A DNA stretch of 64,000 bases from Microvirga terricola. Lineage in GTDB: Bacteria > Pseudomonadota > Alphaproteobacteria > Rhizobiales > Beijerinckiaceae. The position numbers were made by a program, and so were the translations under genes. The stretch lies in the NCBI RefSeq assembly GCF_011777495.1, contig NZ_JAATJS010000002.1, positions 620,001 to 684,000 on the forward strand, given 5' to 3'. The notes beneath the pieces are model-generated. The model saw nothing but the letters and a program-made list of their open reading frames with translations. It was not told the origin of the DNA and did no database searches. The stretch's first letter is position 1; every line of letters begins with the position of its first letter. Shown one piece after another: positions 13,539 through 21,712 of the stretch.

Positions 13539-14474
13539 TCAATGAACAATCCGGCGGGGCCGCGGATGTGCGCCGCCCCGCTTCATGACCAGGGCAGCCC
13601 AGCCTTCCAGGTCGTAGCGGCGCTGCAGGTGCCATCCTTGCGCGGAGTAGGCCGAGAGCACGCCCGGCACGTCGCGAGCGAGCAATCCGGACAGGATCAA
13701 CGTGCCGTCATTCGTCGCGACGCGGGCGAGCGACGGGGCGAGGATGCGCAGGGGCTTCGCCAGGATATTGGCGAAGATCAGGTCGAAATGACCGGGGCGG
13801 TCAGCGTCCGCGTGACGGACGCCGGGGCCAACGAACAGCTTCATCAGCGACCCGATACCGTTGAGCCGTGCGTTCTCGCGGGCGACGCGGATCGCTTCGG
13901 AGTCGATGTCACCGGCAACCACCGGCCGCTTGAGAAGCTTCGCCGCTGCGAAGGCCAGGATTCCCGTGCCGGTGCCGACATCGAGGATGTGGCGGGGCTT
14001 GCGCAGCTTCACTTCGTCGACGAAGGCTAGCAGGCAGCCCCTTGTGGTGCCGTGATGGCCCGTGCCGAAGGCGAGCGCGGCCTCGATTTCGATGGCGGCA
14101 TCGTTCGGCCGCCGCTGGTCGCGGTCATGTGAGCCATGCACGAGCACGCGTCCAGCCCGCACGGGCGTGAGGCCCTCAAGCGAGGCTTTCACCCAATCCT
14201 GCTGCTCCAGCGGTTCAAAGACGCCCTTATCCGCCTCGGCCCCGACGACGGGCCGCACGAGGTCACGGATGGCAGCTTCGTCCGGCTGGCGAGCGAAATA
14301 CGCCTCCAGCAGCCACGGCCCATCGTCCTCGATCTCGAAGGCGGCGACGGCGGTCTCGGTCGGATCGAAGATCTCGCCGATCAGTTCCGTCATGGCCCGT
14401 GCGGAATTGGCATCGGTGGTGATGCGGAAAACATGGGTCGGGCGGTTGGGGTGCAATCCTTCGAGCATTGGCAT
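13539..14474 (-). CDS. prmA: Ribosomal protein L11 methyltransferase
   Basis: PrmA trimethylates ribosomal protein L11 using S-adenosylmethionine. The 311-residue protein shows the N-terminal L11-recognition region, the family motif AFGTGHHGTTRGCL near 136-149 and SAM-binding motif I ILDVGTGTGILAFAAAK. The sequence LIFANILAKPL corresponds to the family's catalytic/substrate loop (usually NILA). It is transcribed opposite to the small ORFs before it and in the same direction as the diguanylate cyclase upstream, 122 bases away. Confidence 0.93.
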   Translation of the reverse strand: MPMLEGLHPNRPTHVFRITTDANSARAMTELIGEIFDPTETAVAAFEIEDDGPWLLEAYFARQPDEAAIRDLVRPVVGAEADKGVFEPLEQQDWVKASLEGLTPVRAGRVLVHGSHDRDQRRPNDAAIEIEAALAFGTGHHGTTRGCLLAFVDEVKLRKPRHILDVGTGTGILAFAAAKLLKRPVVAGDIDSEAIRVARENARLNGIGSLMKLFVGPGVRHADADRPGHFDLIFANILAKPLRILAPSLARVATNDGTLILSGLLARDVPGVLSAYSAQGWHLQRRYDLEGWAALVMKRGGAHPRPRRIVH

Positions 14475-14480
14475 CCGCTT

Positions 14481-14513
14481 AGAGCATTTTCGGCAGAAGC
14501 GGGAATCCGCTCT
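14481..14513. repeat. Intergenic inverted repeat bounded by AGAGC/GCTCT
   Basis: The stretch starts AGAGCATTTTCGGCAGAAGC and ends GGGAATCCGCTCT. It is bounded by the inverted AGAGC and GCTCT and resembles the left part of the dispersed repeat at 35206 (AGAGCATGATC). It lies just upstream of prmA. Membership in the same family is inferred from the shared AGAGCAT opening. Confidence 0.4.
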
Positions 14514-14596
14514 GCGTCCGCGACAGTGAGACGATCGAGAGCCTCGTGATCGGAGAGGGCTCTAGCACTGCTCGCGCCGCAGGTCACCCTTTTGCG

Positions 14597-16300
14597 TCAG
14601 GCGGCGGATGTGGCCAGTTGCAGCTGAAGCTCGTCGATGACGGCCCGGTTCCGGCCGGCGGCCTTGGCCTGATAGAGCGCGGTGTCGGCGCGCTCGATGA
14701 CGTCCTGCACGTCGCGGTCGCTCTCGCGGACGATGGCGCCGCCGACGCTTGCGGTTACCGAGAGCCATTTGTCCTGATGCAGGGTGGAGGTGCTTTCAAT
14801 GGCGCGGCGCAGCTTTTGAGCGATAACCGGAACCTCGTCGCGCCCGGCCTCACGCACCAAGACAATGAATTCCTCGCCGCCAAAGCGCGCCAACCGGTCC
14901 GTTGACCGCAGGGCTCGCTTCATGGCGTGGCCGACGGTCCGGATCACATCATCTCCTGCGCCATGGCCAAAGGTGTCGTTGACGGATTTGAAGAAATCCA
15001 GGTCGATCATCAGAATGGCGAAGCTTTCGTCCCGACTTCTGTAATCTTTGAAGGCCTCATTGCCGATGCTGTCGAAGCCGCGGCGATTGAGCAGGCCGGA
15101 CAGGGCATCAGTCTCAGCAAGTTTCACGAGCGCAGTGATGTCTTTCTCGTGTTGCGAGGAGGCTTCCGCAATGCGTTGTTCTGCGGTGCCCGCGCGGCGG
15201 AGAAGTGAGCGAAGAACGGCGGAGAGGCGCACGATTTCCGCCGATCCGCCGGTGCGGGGCAGGGAGGTCACGTTCGGGTCGCGGCCGATGCTGTCGGCGG
15301 CCTCGATGATCCGCCGCAAGGGGTCCGCCACGCCGCGCGCGATGATGAGCGCGAAGATGAGACCGAAGCACGCGACGATTCCGTCGATGGTCAGGATGGT
15401 CATGACGATGCCGTGGGCGGCCGCGAAGGCGATCTTGTCCGGCTGGCGCGAAATGACGATCCAGCCGAGCCCCGGATAGTCGCGATAGCCGGAGGTGAGA
15501 GCGAACCCGGTCAGAACAGCCTCGTTTTCCGTCACGTCTTCGAAAGCGCCGTTCTGCTCGCGGCGCATGTTCTCGATCTCCTCCGGCGAGAACGGCTTCT
15601 CGCCCAAGGCGGCGCGGCCGAGAGTAACGGTTCCGTCGGATGACAGAATCCAGACGGACTTGCCGCGCTTCTTCTCCGGCAGGGCGAAAAGGACGCGACG
15701 CTGTTCTCTGGCCCAGTTCCAACTCAGGTGCGCACCGAGGACGCCGATGAGTTCACCCTTGCTGTCGTGAACGGGCATGGCGATGTCGATGAGACGGAGG
15801 GGCTCTCCGTTAGCACTCGAGGGGACAAGGCTTGCAAGCAGCTTGGCTTCGTGGACGTCGCCGACCATCGGAGCCTTCAGCCCTTCCCGAAACCACGGCC
15901 GCTCCTGAACGGATTGTCCTTCAAGCATGCCGCGTGTTGCCGCTCGCACTGTTCCATCGGGCGTAGCAAAGCCGAGCCAGGCATAATCGGGGAGGGAATT
16001 TTGGAACTGCTCGAGAAGCCGACGTGTGGTGGCGGAGTCTCCTGTCCAGACTTCCCGCAAGGGCGTCATCTCGGCAAGGTTCTGTACCTCGCGGAAACGC
16101 TCGTACATGTTGCGGTCAAGGAGGGCGGCCATTGACGCAGCCGTCTCGGCGGCGTCGTGCATGACGATTTCCCGGGTACGTTGCTGCACGACATAGGAGG
16201 CGCCGATGGCCGCCGCGGATACCAGGGCTATGCAGAGCAGACCGACCAGGATGGTGATCTGCCGTCGCAAAGACAGGTTCCGCATGATCGCCATGGCCAT
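14597..16300 (-). CDS. Membrane diguanylate cyclase with dCache sensor, HAMP and GGDEF domains
   Basis: The 567-residue protein should synthesise cyclic di-GMP in response to a periplasmic signal. Order: membrane helix 14-36, periplasmic dCache-like domain about 38-285 (WFREGLKAPMVGDVHEAKL is typical), membrane helix 298-321, HAMP about 320-375, then GGDEF about 393-560. The active-site motif is GGEEF at 474-478. RSTD at 465-468 is an RxxD inhibitory site at the right spacing, so product feedback is likely. There is no EAL domain. It is separated from pcrA upstream by about 390 bases and is probably transcribed alone. Confidence 0.92.
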   Translation of the reverse strand: MAMAIMRNLSLRRQITILVGLLCIALVSAAAIGASYVVQQRTREIVMHDAAETAASMAALLDRNMYERFREVQNLAEMTPLREVWTGDSATTRRLLEQFQNSLPDYAWLGFATPDGTVRAATRGMLEGQSVQERPWFREGLKAPMVGDVHEAKLLASLVPSSANGEPLRLIDIAMPVHDSKGELIGVLGAHLSWNWAREQRRVLFALPEKKRGKSVWILSSDGTVTLGRAALGEKPFSPEEIENMRREQNGAFEDVTENEAVLTGFALTSGYRDYPGLGWIVISRQPDKIAFAAAHGIVMTILTIDGIVACFGLIFALIIARGVADPLRRIIEAADSIGRDPNVTSLPRTGGSAEIVRLSAVLRSLLRRAGTAEQRIAEASSQHEKDITALVKLAETDALSGLLNRRGFDSIGNEAFKDYRSRDESFAILMIDLDFFKSVNDTFGHGAGDDVIRTVGHAMKRALRSTDRLARFGGEEFIVLVREAGRDEVPVIAQKLRRAIESTSTLHQDKWLSVTASVGGAIVRESDRDVQDVIERADTALYQAKAAGRNRAVIDELQLQLATSAA

Positions 16301-16691
16301 TCCCTAAAGTTCGCCCCCGCAAAACCTAGTAGCCGGCCCTGGCTCGAAGCTTTCGGTGGCCCATCTAAGTTTTCTTTAGTTGCGCGGGTCTTAACTTGGT
16401 ATTTCTTAAGGTCAACTAAAGTTTTGTGACTTTGGTTATTCATTGGAATGGGAAATGATGGGAAGGTCGGCCTTCCGCTGCGCTCGAAATATTCTTACAC
16501 AAACATCGACTTGGTATCTTTCGACCGTTCAAGTCATTGAATTTGTTTAGCCTTATGTTCGGCTGCAAAACGGGGCAGTATGCGCGCGGGGCGTGGATAG
16601 CGCCTGCGGTTAAGACTTCGCGGCCTCTTGCGAAACGGCGGGAGAGGATTCTTAAAAGCCGATTCAAAACGACGTGCTGGCGGTCCAGGCG
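16301..16691. other. Intergenic region between the diguanylate cyclase and pcrA
   Basis: No convincing gene is seen in these 391 bases. The left part is AT-richer and should hold the promoter of the cyclase on the minus strand. It contains an inverted repeat CTTTAGTT (16374-16381) / AACTAAAG (16414-16421), a possible regulator site. The right part holds the end of the pcrA transcript, with no clear terminator. Confidence 0.4.
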
Positions 16692-19076
16692 TCAGCCCAA
16701 CCGCTCCACGAAGCTGTCGAGCACCATCTTGCGTCCAGCCTTGTCGAACTCGACGGTCAGCTTGTTGCCATCGACCGCTTCGACGGTACCAGGGCCGAAT
16801 TTGGAATGCAGGACGCGGCCGCCGACAGCAAAAGTGGAGGCTGCCCCGGTCGATTTTGCCACCAGCTCGCCCTCAATCAACATCGGCCCGCGCCGCTCGC
16901 CGCCGCGCGCGAACGTGCTGCCGCTCTCAGTTTGAGCGCGATGGGCTTGGGCGCGCTGCCATCCTGGCGTCTGGTAGGATGAGCCACTGAACGGAGCCAT
17001 GCGATCGAAGCGCGAGCCGCCGAACCCGCCTTGTGAAAAGTTCGCGGGCGCCTCGACGATTTCCACGCTTGCTTCGGGCAGGTCGTCGATGAAGCGGCTT
17101 GGCACTGTGGAGTTCCAAAGGCCGTGAATGCGCCGGTTGGAGGCGAAGTAGATCTTGGCCATCCGCCGCGCGCGGGTGAGGCCCACATGGGCGAGGCGGC
17201 GCTCTTCTTCCAATCCGGCGCGTCCGCTCTCATCGAGAGCGCGCTGGTTGGGAAAGAGGCCTTCCTCCCAACCGGGCAGAAACACCGTGTTGAATTCAAG
17301 GCCCTTGGCCGCGTGCAGCGTCATCAGACTGACGCGCTCCGACGTGTCGGTCTCATTGGCTTCCATGACGAGCGACACGTGCTCAAGGAAGCTTTGCAGA
17401 TCAGGGAATTCTTCCATGGAGCGCACAAGCTCCTTGAGGTTTTCCAGCCGTCCCGCCGCATCGGCCGATTTATCTTTCTGCCACATGTCGGTGTAGCCGG
17501 ATTCCTCCAACACCATCTGCGCGAGGTCTGACTGTGTCATCGTCTCCGACAGCTTCGCCCAGCGCCCGAAGGAGATGAGGAGATCGCGCAGCGCGCCGCG
17601 CGGCTTCGGCTTCAACTCGTCGGTTTCCACAATGAAGCGGGCGGCTTCCGTCAGCGGCACGCGGGCGGCGCGGGCGTGGTTGTGCAGCACCTGAACCGTC
17701 GCGTCGCCCAGTCCGCGCTTCGGCACGTTGACGATACGCTCGAAAGCCAGATCATCGGCGGGCTGGTTCACGACACGTAGATAAGCGAGCGCATCGCGAA
17801 TTTCCGCGCGCTCGTAGAAACGCGGACCGCCGATGACGCGATAGGGTACGCCGAGCGTCACGAGCCGCTCTTCGATCTCGCGCATCTGCGCCGAGATTCG
17901 CACCAGGATCGCGATTTCTGACAGCGGGTGCCGCTTGGCATGTAGCGCTTCGATCTCCTCGCAGATCAGGCGGGCCTCATCTTCGGAATCCCACGCGCCG
18001 GTGATGGTTACCTTTTCGCCGGGCTCGTCCTCGGTGCGGAGAGTCTTGCCGAGACGGCCCTGGTTCTTGGCGATGAGGAAGGATGCGGCTGCAAGAATGT
18101 GGCCGGTCGAACGATAGTTGCGCTCCAGCCGGATGACGGTCGCGCCGGGAAAGTCGTGATCGAAACGCAGGATGTTGTCGACCTCGGCCCCGCGCCAGCC
18201 ATAGATCGACTGGTCGTCATCGCCGACGCAGCAAAGGTTCTTCCGCGCCTGGGCGAGAAGGCGCAGCCAGAGATACTGCGCGACGTTGGTGTCCTGGTAC
18301 TCGTCCACCAGCATGTAGCGGAAACGGTTCTGGTATTGCTGGAGAATATCCGGGTGCTCGCGCCACAGGCGCAAGCATTCCAGCAAAAGATCGCCGAAAT
18401 CGACGGCGTTCAGAACCTTCAGTCGGTCCTGATAAGCGGTATAGAGCTTGCCGCCTTTGCCCTGGGCGAAGGCTCCAGCTTCCCCGGCCGGAATCTGCGC
18501 TGGGCCCAGGCCGCGATTCTTCCAGCCGTCAATCAGGGATGCGAGCTGGCGTGCGGGCCAGCGCTTTTCATCAATGCCTTCCGCCTCGATCACCTGCTTC
18601 ATCAGGCGAAGCTGGTCATCGGTGCCGAGAATGGTGAAGTCGGAGCGCAAGCCCACCAGCTCCGCATGGCGGCGCAGGATCTTGGTGCCGATGGAGTGGA
18701 ACGTGCCGAGCCATTGCATGCCCTCAGCCACCGGGCCGATGAGCGCCGCGACACGCTCGCGCATCTCGCGCGCGGCCTTGTTCGTGAACGTGACGGCCAG
18801 GATGTCGAAGGGGCGAGCCTTGCCGGTCGCGATGAGGTGCGCGATGCGCGTGGTGAGCACGCGTGTCTTGCCGGTGCCAGCGCCTGCAAGCACCAGAACG
18901 GGACCCTCGGTTGCCTCTACGGCGGCGCGCTGCTCCGGGTTCAGGCCGGCGAGATAGGGCGATTGCGGAGCCACCGCCGCGCGGGCACGGGCGCTCAGGG
19001 AGCCGGATGCGGGCTCGTGCGTCAGGTCGTCCTGCGGCTCAGGTCTGGACTCAGGCTGATTCATCGGCGCGACCAT
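16692..19076 (-). CDS. uvrD: ATP-dependent DNA helicase UvrD/PcrA
   Basis: Superfamily 1A 3'-5' helicase for repair and replication-fork maintenance. The 794-residue product shows the Q motif LNPEQRAAV, Walker A AGAGTGKT (64-71), the Walker B region LVDEYQDTN, motif III CVGDDDQSIYGWRGA and motif V TLHAAKGLEFNTVF. It ends in the UvrD-type C-terminal domain (VLHSKFGPGTVEAVDG). The N-terminal 45 residues are a nonconserved extension. A GTTC-N7-GATC sequence just before the start resembles an SOS box with one mismatch but is not convincing. Confidence 0.95.
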   Translation of the reverse strand: MVAPMNQPESRPEPQDDLTHEPASGSLSARARAAVAPQSPYLAGLNPEQRAAVEATEGPVLVLAGAGTGKTRVLTTRIAHLIATGKARPFDILAVTFTNKAAREMRERVAALIGPVAEGMQWLGTFHSIGTKILRRHAELVGLRSDFTILGTDDQLRLMKQVIEAEGIDEKRWPARQLASLIDGWKNRGLGPAQIPAGEAGAFAQGKGGKLYTAYQDRLKVLNAVDFGDLLLECLRLWREHPDILQQYQNRFRYMLVDEYQDTNVAQYLWLRLLAQARKNLCCVGDDDQSIYGWRGAEVDNILRFDHDFPGATVIRLERNYRSTGHILAAASFLIAKNQGRLGKTLRTEDEPGEKVTITGAWDSEDEARLICEEIEALHAKRHPLSEIAILVRISAQMREIEERLVTLGVPYRVIGGPRFYERAEIRDALAYLRVVNQPADDLAFERIVNVPKRGLGDATVQVLHNHARAARVPLTEAARFIVETDELKPKPRGALRDLLISFGRWAKLSETMTQSDLAQMVLEESGYTDMWQKDKSADAAGRLENLKELVRSMEEFPDLQSFLEHVSLVMEANETDTSERVSLMTLHAAKGLEFNTVFLPGWEEGLFPNQRALDESGRAGLEEERRLAHVGLTRARRMAKIYFASNRRIHGLWNSTVPSRFIDDLPEASVEIVEAPANFSQGGFGGSRFDRMAPFSGSSYQTPGWQRAQAHRAQTESGSTFARGGERRGPMLIEGELVAKSTGAASTFAVGGRVLHSKFGPGTVEAVDGNKLTVEFDKAGRKMVLDSFVERLG

Positions 19077-19197
19077 GGATCAAAACGCGAACGGCGTCGA
19101 GGGCGGAATGGTGGCAAACCTGCCGCATCCGGACGCTTATTGAATGGATTATCCGTTCATTCCATATGGTGGTTGTCCGGCTCTCGGAGGAAACCTG

Positions 19198-19461
19198 ATG
19201 CGCGCATTCGTGGCAGCCGCCGTTTTGATCAGCATCATCCTGCCCGCTCAGGCGCAGGAGCAACTGCCTCTCACCAGCCGTCCCGAACAGCGGGTGAGGG
19301 GCATCAACCGCTCGATCCAGCAGGAGGAGCGTCTGCGCCGGATCGAACAGCAAAATCGGTTCGAGCAAAACCAGATTCAGCAGAGACTGGATCGGCAGCA
19401 GACCTTTTCAAATCCTTCGTCGCCAAGATTTCGCAACTGCCCGGCGGGCTCCATCTGCTAG
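19198..19461 (+). CDS. Small secreted Gln/Arg-rich protein
   Basis: The ATG at 19198 has the ribosome-binding site CGGAGG 7-8 bases upstream, better than any earlier in-frame ATG. The 87-residue product begins with a clear Sec signal peptide (MRAFVAAAVLISIILPAQAQ). The mature part is a highly charged helix rich in Gln, Arg and Glu (about residues 35-70), followed by a C-terminal pair of cysteines (FRNCPAGSIC) that could form a disulfide. I do not recognise a family. It diverges from pcrA and probably acts in the periplasm. Confidence 0.65.
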   Translation: MRAFVAAAVLISIILPAQAQEQLPLTSRPEQRVRGINRSIQQEERLRRIEQQNRFEQNQIQQRLDRQQTFSNPSSPRFRNCPAGSIC

Positions 19462-19487
19462 CGAACTACTAGCGAACGATCCGCCGT

Positions 19488-20030
19488 TCAGTGCCGCGTA
19501 CCCGAGGTCACGAGCTGCTCGTTGAGAGCGGACTTGTTCGGAATGCCGATGACCCGTCCCAGCACTTCAGGTCTGGCGAGGCGGGAATGGGCCGCTTTCA
19601 TGACCGCGAGATTGGCCATGATATCCTCCGGGAACGGCGTAACCTTGCGGGTTCGCATATCCATGTGGAGGGAGAGGCCCTCGGAGGTGGCTGCCACCCA
19701 GCCTTCTGTCGCGTGGCGGATTTCCAGGTAGAAATGCACACGCTTCTCATCGAAATCGACAAGCTGGAGCGTCACGCGCACGGGGTCGCGCATCTTCAAT
19801 TCGCGCTTATAGAGGGTGTGAATCTCGGCCGCGAAGAAAGAGCCCCGGCGCTCCTCGAGATAATCCGGCCCCAGTCCCACGAGGCCGAAACCTTCCTCCA
19901 CGGCCCTGTCGAAGAGCACGTGGTAATAGGCCATGTTCATGTGGCCGTTATAGTCGATCCAGGCAGGCAGGACCTCCATCGTCGAGGAGACGAAGGGTGC
20001 GAAGAAGATCGGCGTCCGCTTCTTCTCCAT
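19488..20030 (-). CDS. Hotdog-fold acyl-CoA thioesterase-like protein
   Basis: The 180-residue protein has the thioesterase signature WIDYNGHMNMAYYHVLFDRA at about residues 24-43 and a second hotdog strand set (HFYLEIRHA). This places it in the 4HBT/thioesterase-like superfamily, which includes YbgC-type and betainyl-CoA thioesterases. The D/N-G-H-M-N pattern supports catalytic competence. The substrate cannot be told from the sequence. It is transcribed divergently from the FAD dehydrogenase that follows. Confidence 0.78.
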   Translation of the reverse strand: MEKKRTPIFFAPFVSSTMEVLPAWIDYNGHMNMAYYHVLFDRAVEEGFGLVGLGPDYLEERRGSFFAAEIHTLYKRELKMRDPVRVTLQLVDFDEKRVHFYLEIRHATEGWVAATSEGLSLHMDMRTRKVTPFPEDIMANLAVMKAAHSRLARPEVLGRVIGIPNKSALNEQLVTSGTRH

Positions 20031-20212
20031 GGTCAGCGCCTGCTCCCCGTTTCGGTCATACCGTCACCGATCTCCTGTTCGATGTGAAACATTAGATCAC
20101 GTTCGGCGGCGATGCATATGGGTATGAGCGACTTTGTCATGCAGAGTGTTGTCTTTGCAACGCTTTTGGTAGCTATGGTTTATTCAAAATCTCAGCGAGA
20201 TCTGAAACATTC

Positions 20213-21628
20213 ATGAACGCGCCTCTCTCCTCCGCCCGCTCAAAGCCCACTGACGCCACCATCGCCGCGATCACGGCGGAGCTTGCGAGGCGCTACGGCG
20301 ACCGGGTTGTCACCTCCACCGCTGTGCGCGAGCAACATGGGCATACGCTGACCTGGGTGAAGAACCAGCCGCCAGATCTCGTGGTCTATCCTCGCACGAC
20401 CGACGAGGTCTCCGACATCGTCAAGCTCTGTGCGGCGCACGATGTTCCTGTCATTCCCTTCGGAACGGGGACCTCGCTGGAGGGACACATCAACGCACCC
20501 TTCGGCGGAGTGTCAGTCGATGTGAGCCTGATGATGCGGATTGTCGCAGTCCACGAAGAGGACCTCGATTGCGTCGTCGAGGCCGGCGTGACGCGCAAGG
20601 AATTGAACGAGTCCTTACGCGACAAGGGGCTGTTCTTCCCCATCGATCCGGGCGCTGACGCCTCCATCGGCGGCATGGTCGCAACCCGGGCATCCGGCAC
20701 CAATGCGGTGCGCTATGGGACGATGAAGGACGTCGTTCTATCGCTCACGGTCGTGTTGCCGGATGGCGAGATCGTGAAGACCGCGAGCCGGGCCAAGAAG
20801 AGTTCGGCGGGTTATGACCTGACCCGCCTCTTCATCGGCTCGGAGGGGACGCTCGGCATCATCACGGAAATCACCCTGAAGCTTTCGGGCATTCCGGAGG
20901 CGATTTCCGCAGGAATCTGCGCGTTTCCGTCGGTTAAGGCTGCCTGCGACGCAGTGATCATGACGATCCAATCGGGTATTCCAGTCGCGCGCATCGAGTT
21001 GCTCGACGAGGTGCAGGTGAGGGCGGTCAATCTGCATTCCAAGCTCGGCCTGCCGGAAAGCCCGCTTCTCCTCCTGGAGTTCCACGGCACCGATGCAGGC
21101 GTGAAGGAGCAGGCGGAGCGTTTCGGCGAGATCGCGGCGGAGTTCGAGGGTGGCCCCTTCGAATGGGCGACAAAACCCGAGGAGCGGTCACGGCTCTGGC
21201 AGGCTCGTCATGACGCCTATTGGGCGGCGCGGGGCCTGCGACCGGGGGCGCAATCGGTTGCAACGGACGTATGCGTCCCCATCTCGCGTCTGGCAGAGTG
21301 CGTCGATGAGACCAAGCGTGACATTTTGGATAGCGGGTTGATTGCCCCTATTGTCGGACATGTGGGCGACGGTAATTTCCATGTTCAGCCGCTTGTCGAT
21401 ACGGACGATCCGGCGGAAGTCGCCGCTTGCGAGGCTTTCGTCGACCGACTCGTGCGCCGGGCGCTGGCCATGGAGGGCACTTGCACAGGTGAACACGGGG
21501 TCGGCCAGAAGAAGATGAAATATCTCGAGATCGAGCATGGACCGGCAGCCTTGGGCCTCATGCGTGTCTTGAAACAGGCGGTCGACCCGCTCAACATCAT
21601 GAACCCAGGTAAGGTTATTGCGTTTTGA
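20213..21628 (+). CDS. FAD-linked 2-hydroxyacid dehydrogenase (D-lactate/GlcD type)
   Basis: The 471-residue flavoprotein belongs to the D-lactate dehydrogenase (cytochrome) / glycolate oxidase GlcD group. The N-terminal PCMH FAD domain shows YPRTTDEVSDIVKLC and PFGTGTSLEGH. The C-terminal FAD-oxidase domain ends with the metal-site region VGHVGDGNFHVQ and GTCTGEHGVGQKK. It would oxidise a D-2-hydroxyacid and pass electrons to the respiratory chain. No GlcE or GlcF genes adjoin it, which favours a single-subunit D-lactate dehydrogenase over glycolate oxidase. Confidence 0.88.
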   Translation: MNAPLSSARSKPTDATIAAITAELARRYGDRVVTSTAVREQHGHTLTWVKNQPPDLVVYPRTTDEVSDIVKLCAAHDVPVIPFGTGTSLEGHINAPFGGVSVDVSLMMRIVAVHEEDLDCVVEAGVTRKELNESLRDKGLFFPIDPGADASIGGMVATRASGTNAVRYGTMKDVVLSLTVVLPDGEIVKTASRAKKSSAGYDLTRLFIGSEGTLGIITEITLKLSGIPEAISAGICAFPSVKAACDAVIMTIQSGIPVARIELLDEVQVRAVNLHSKLGLPESPLLLLEFHGTDAGVKEQAERFGEIAAEFEGGPFEWATKPEERSRLWQARHDAYWAARGLRPGAQSVATDVCVPISRLAECVDETKRDILDSGLIAPIVGHVGDGNFHVQPLVDTDDPAEVAACEAFVDRLVRRALAMEGTCTGEHGVGQKKMKYLEIEHGPAALGLMRVLKQAVDPLNIMNPGKVIAF

Positions 21629-21712
21629 CAGTGGAAGCCTCTGTCGGCGCGCTCCCGCTAACCGTGTCGCTGGGATAAACCTCAGGCGACGAACCGGAGA
21701 AAAGGCCGCCTC

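Noticed and set aside
16440-16667. 75-codon minus-strand frame upstream of the diguanylate cyclase
   Set aside because: Composition and residue usage are not gene-like and there is no ribosome-binding site; the region is better explained as spacer.
19078-19092. SOS-box-like GTTC-N7-GATC before uvrD/pcrA (minus strand)
   Set aside because: It has one mismatch in the conserved half-site and directly abuts the start codon; too weak to call.
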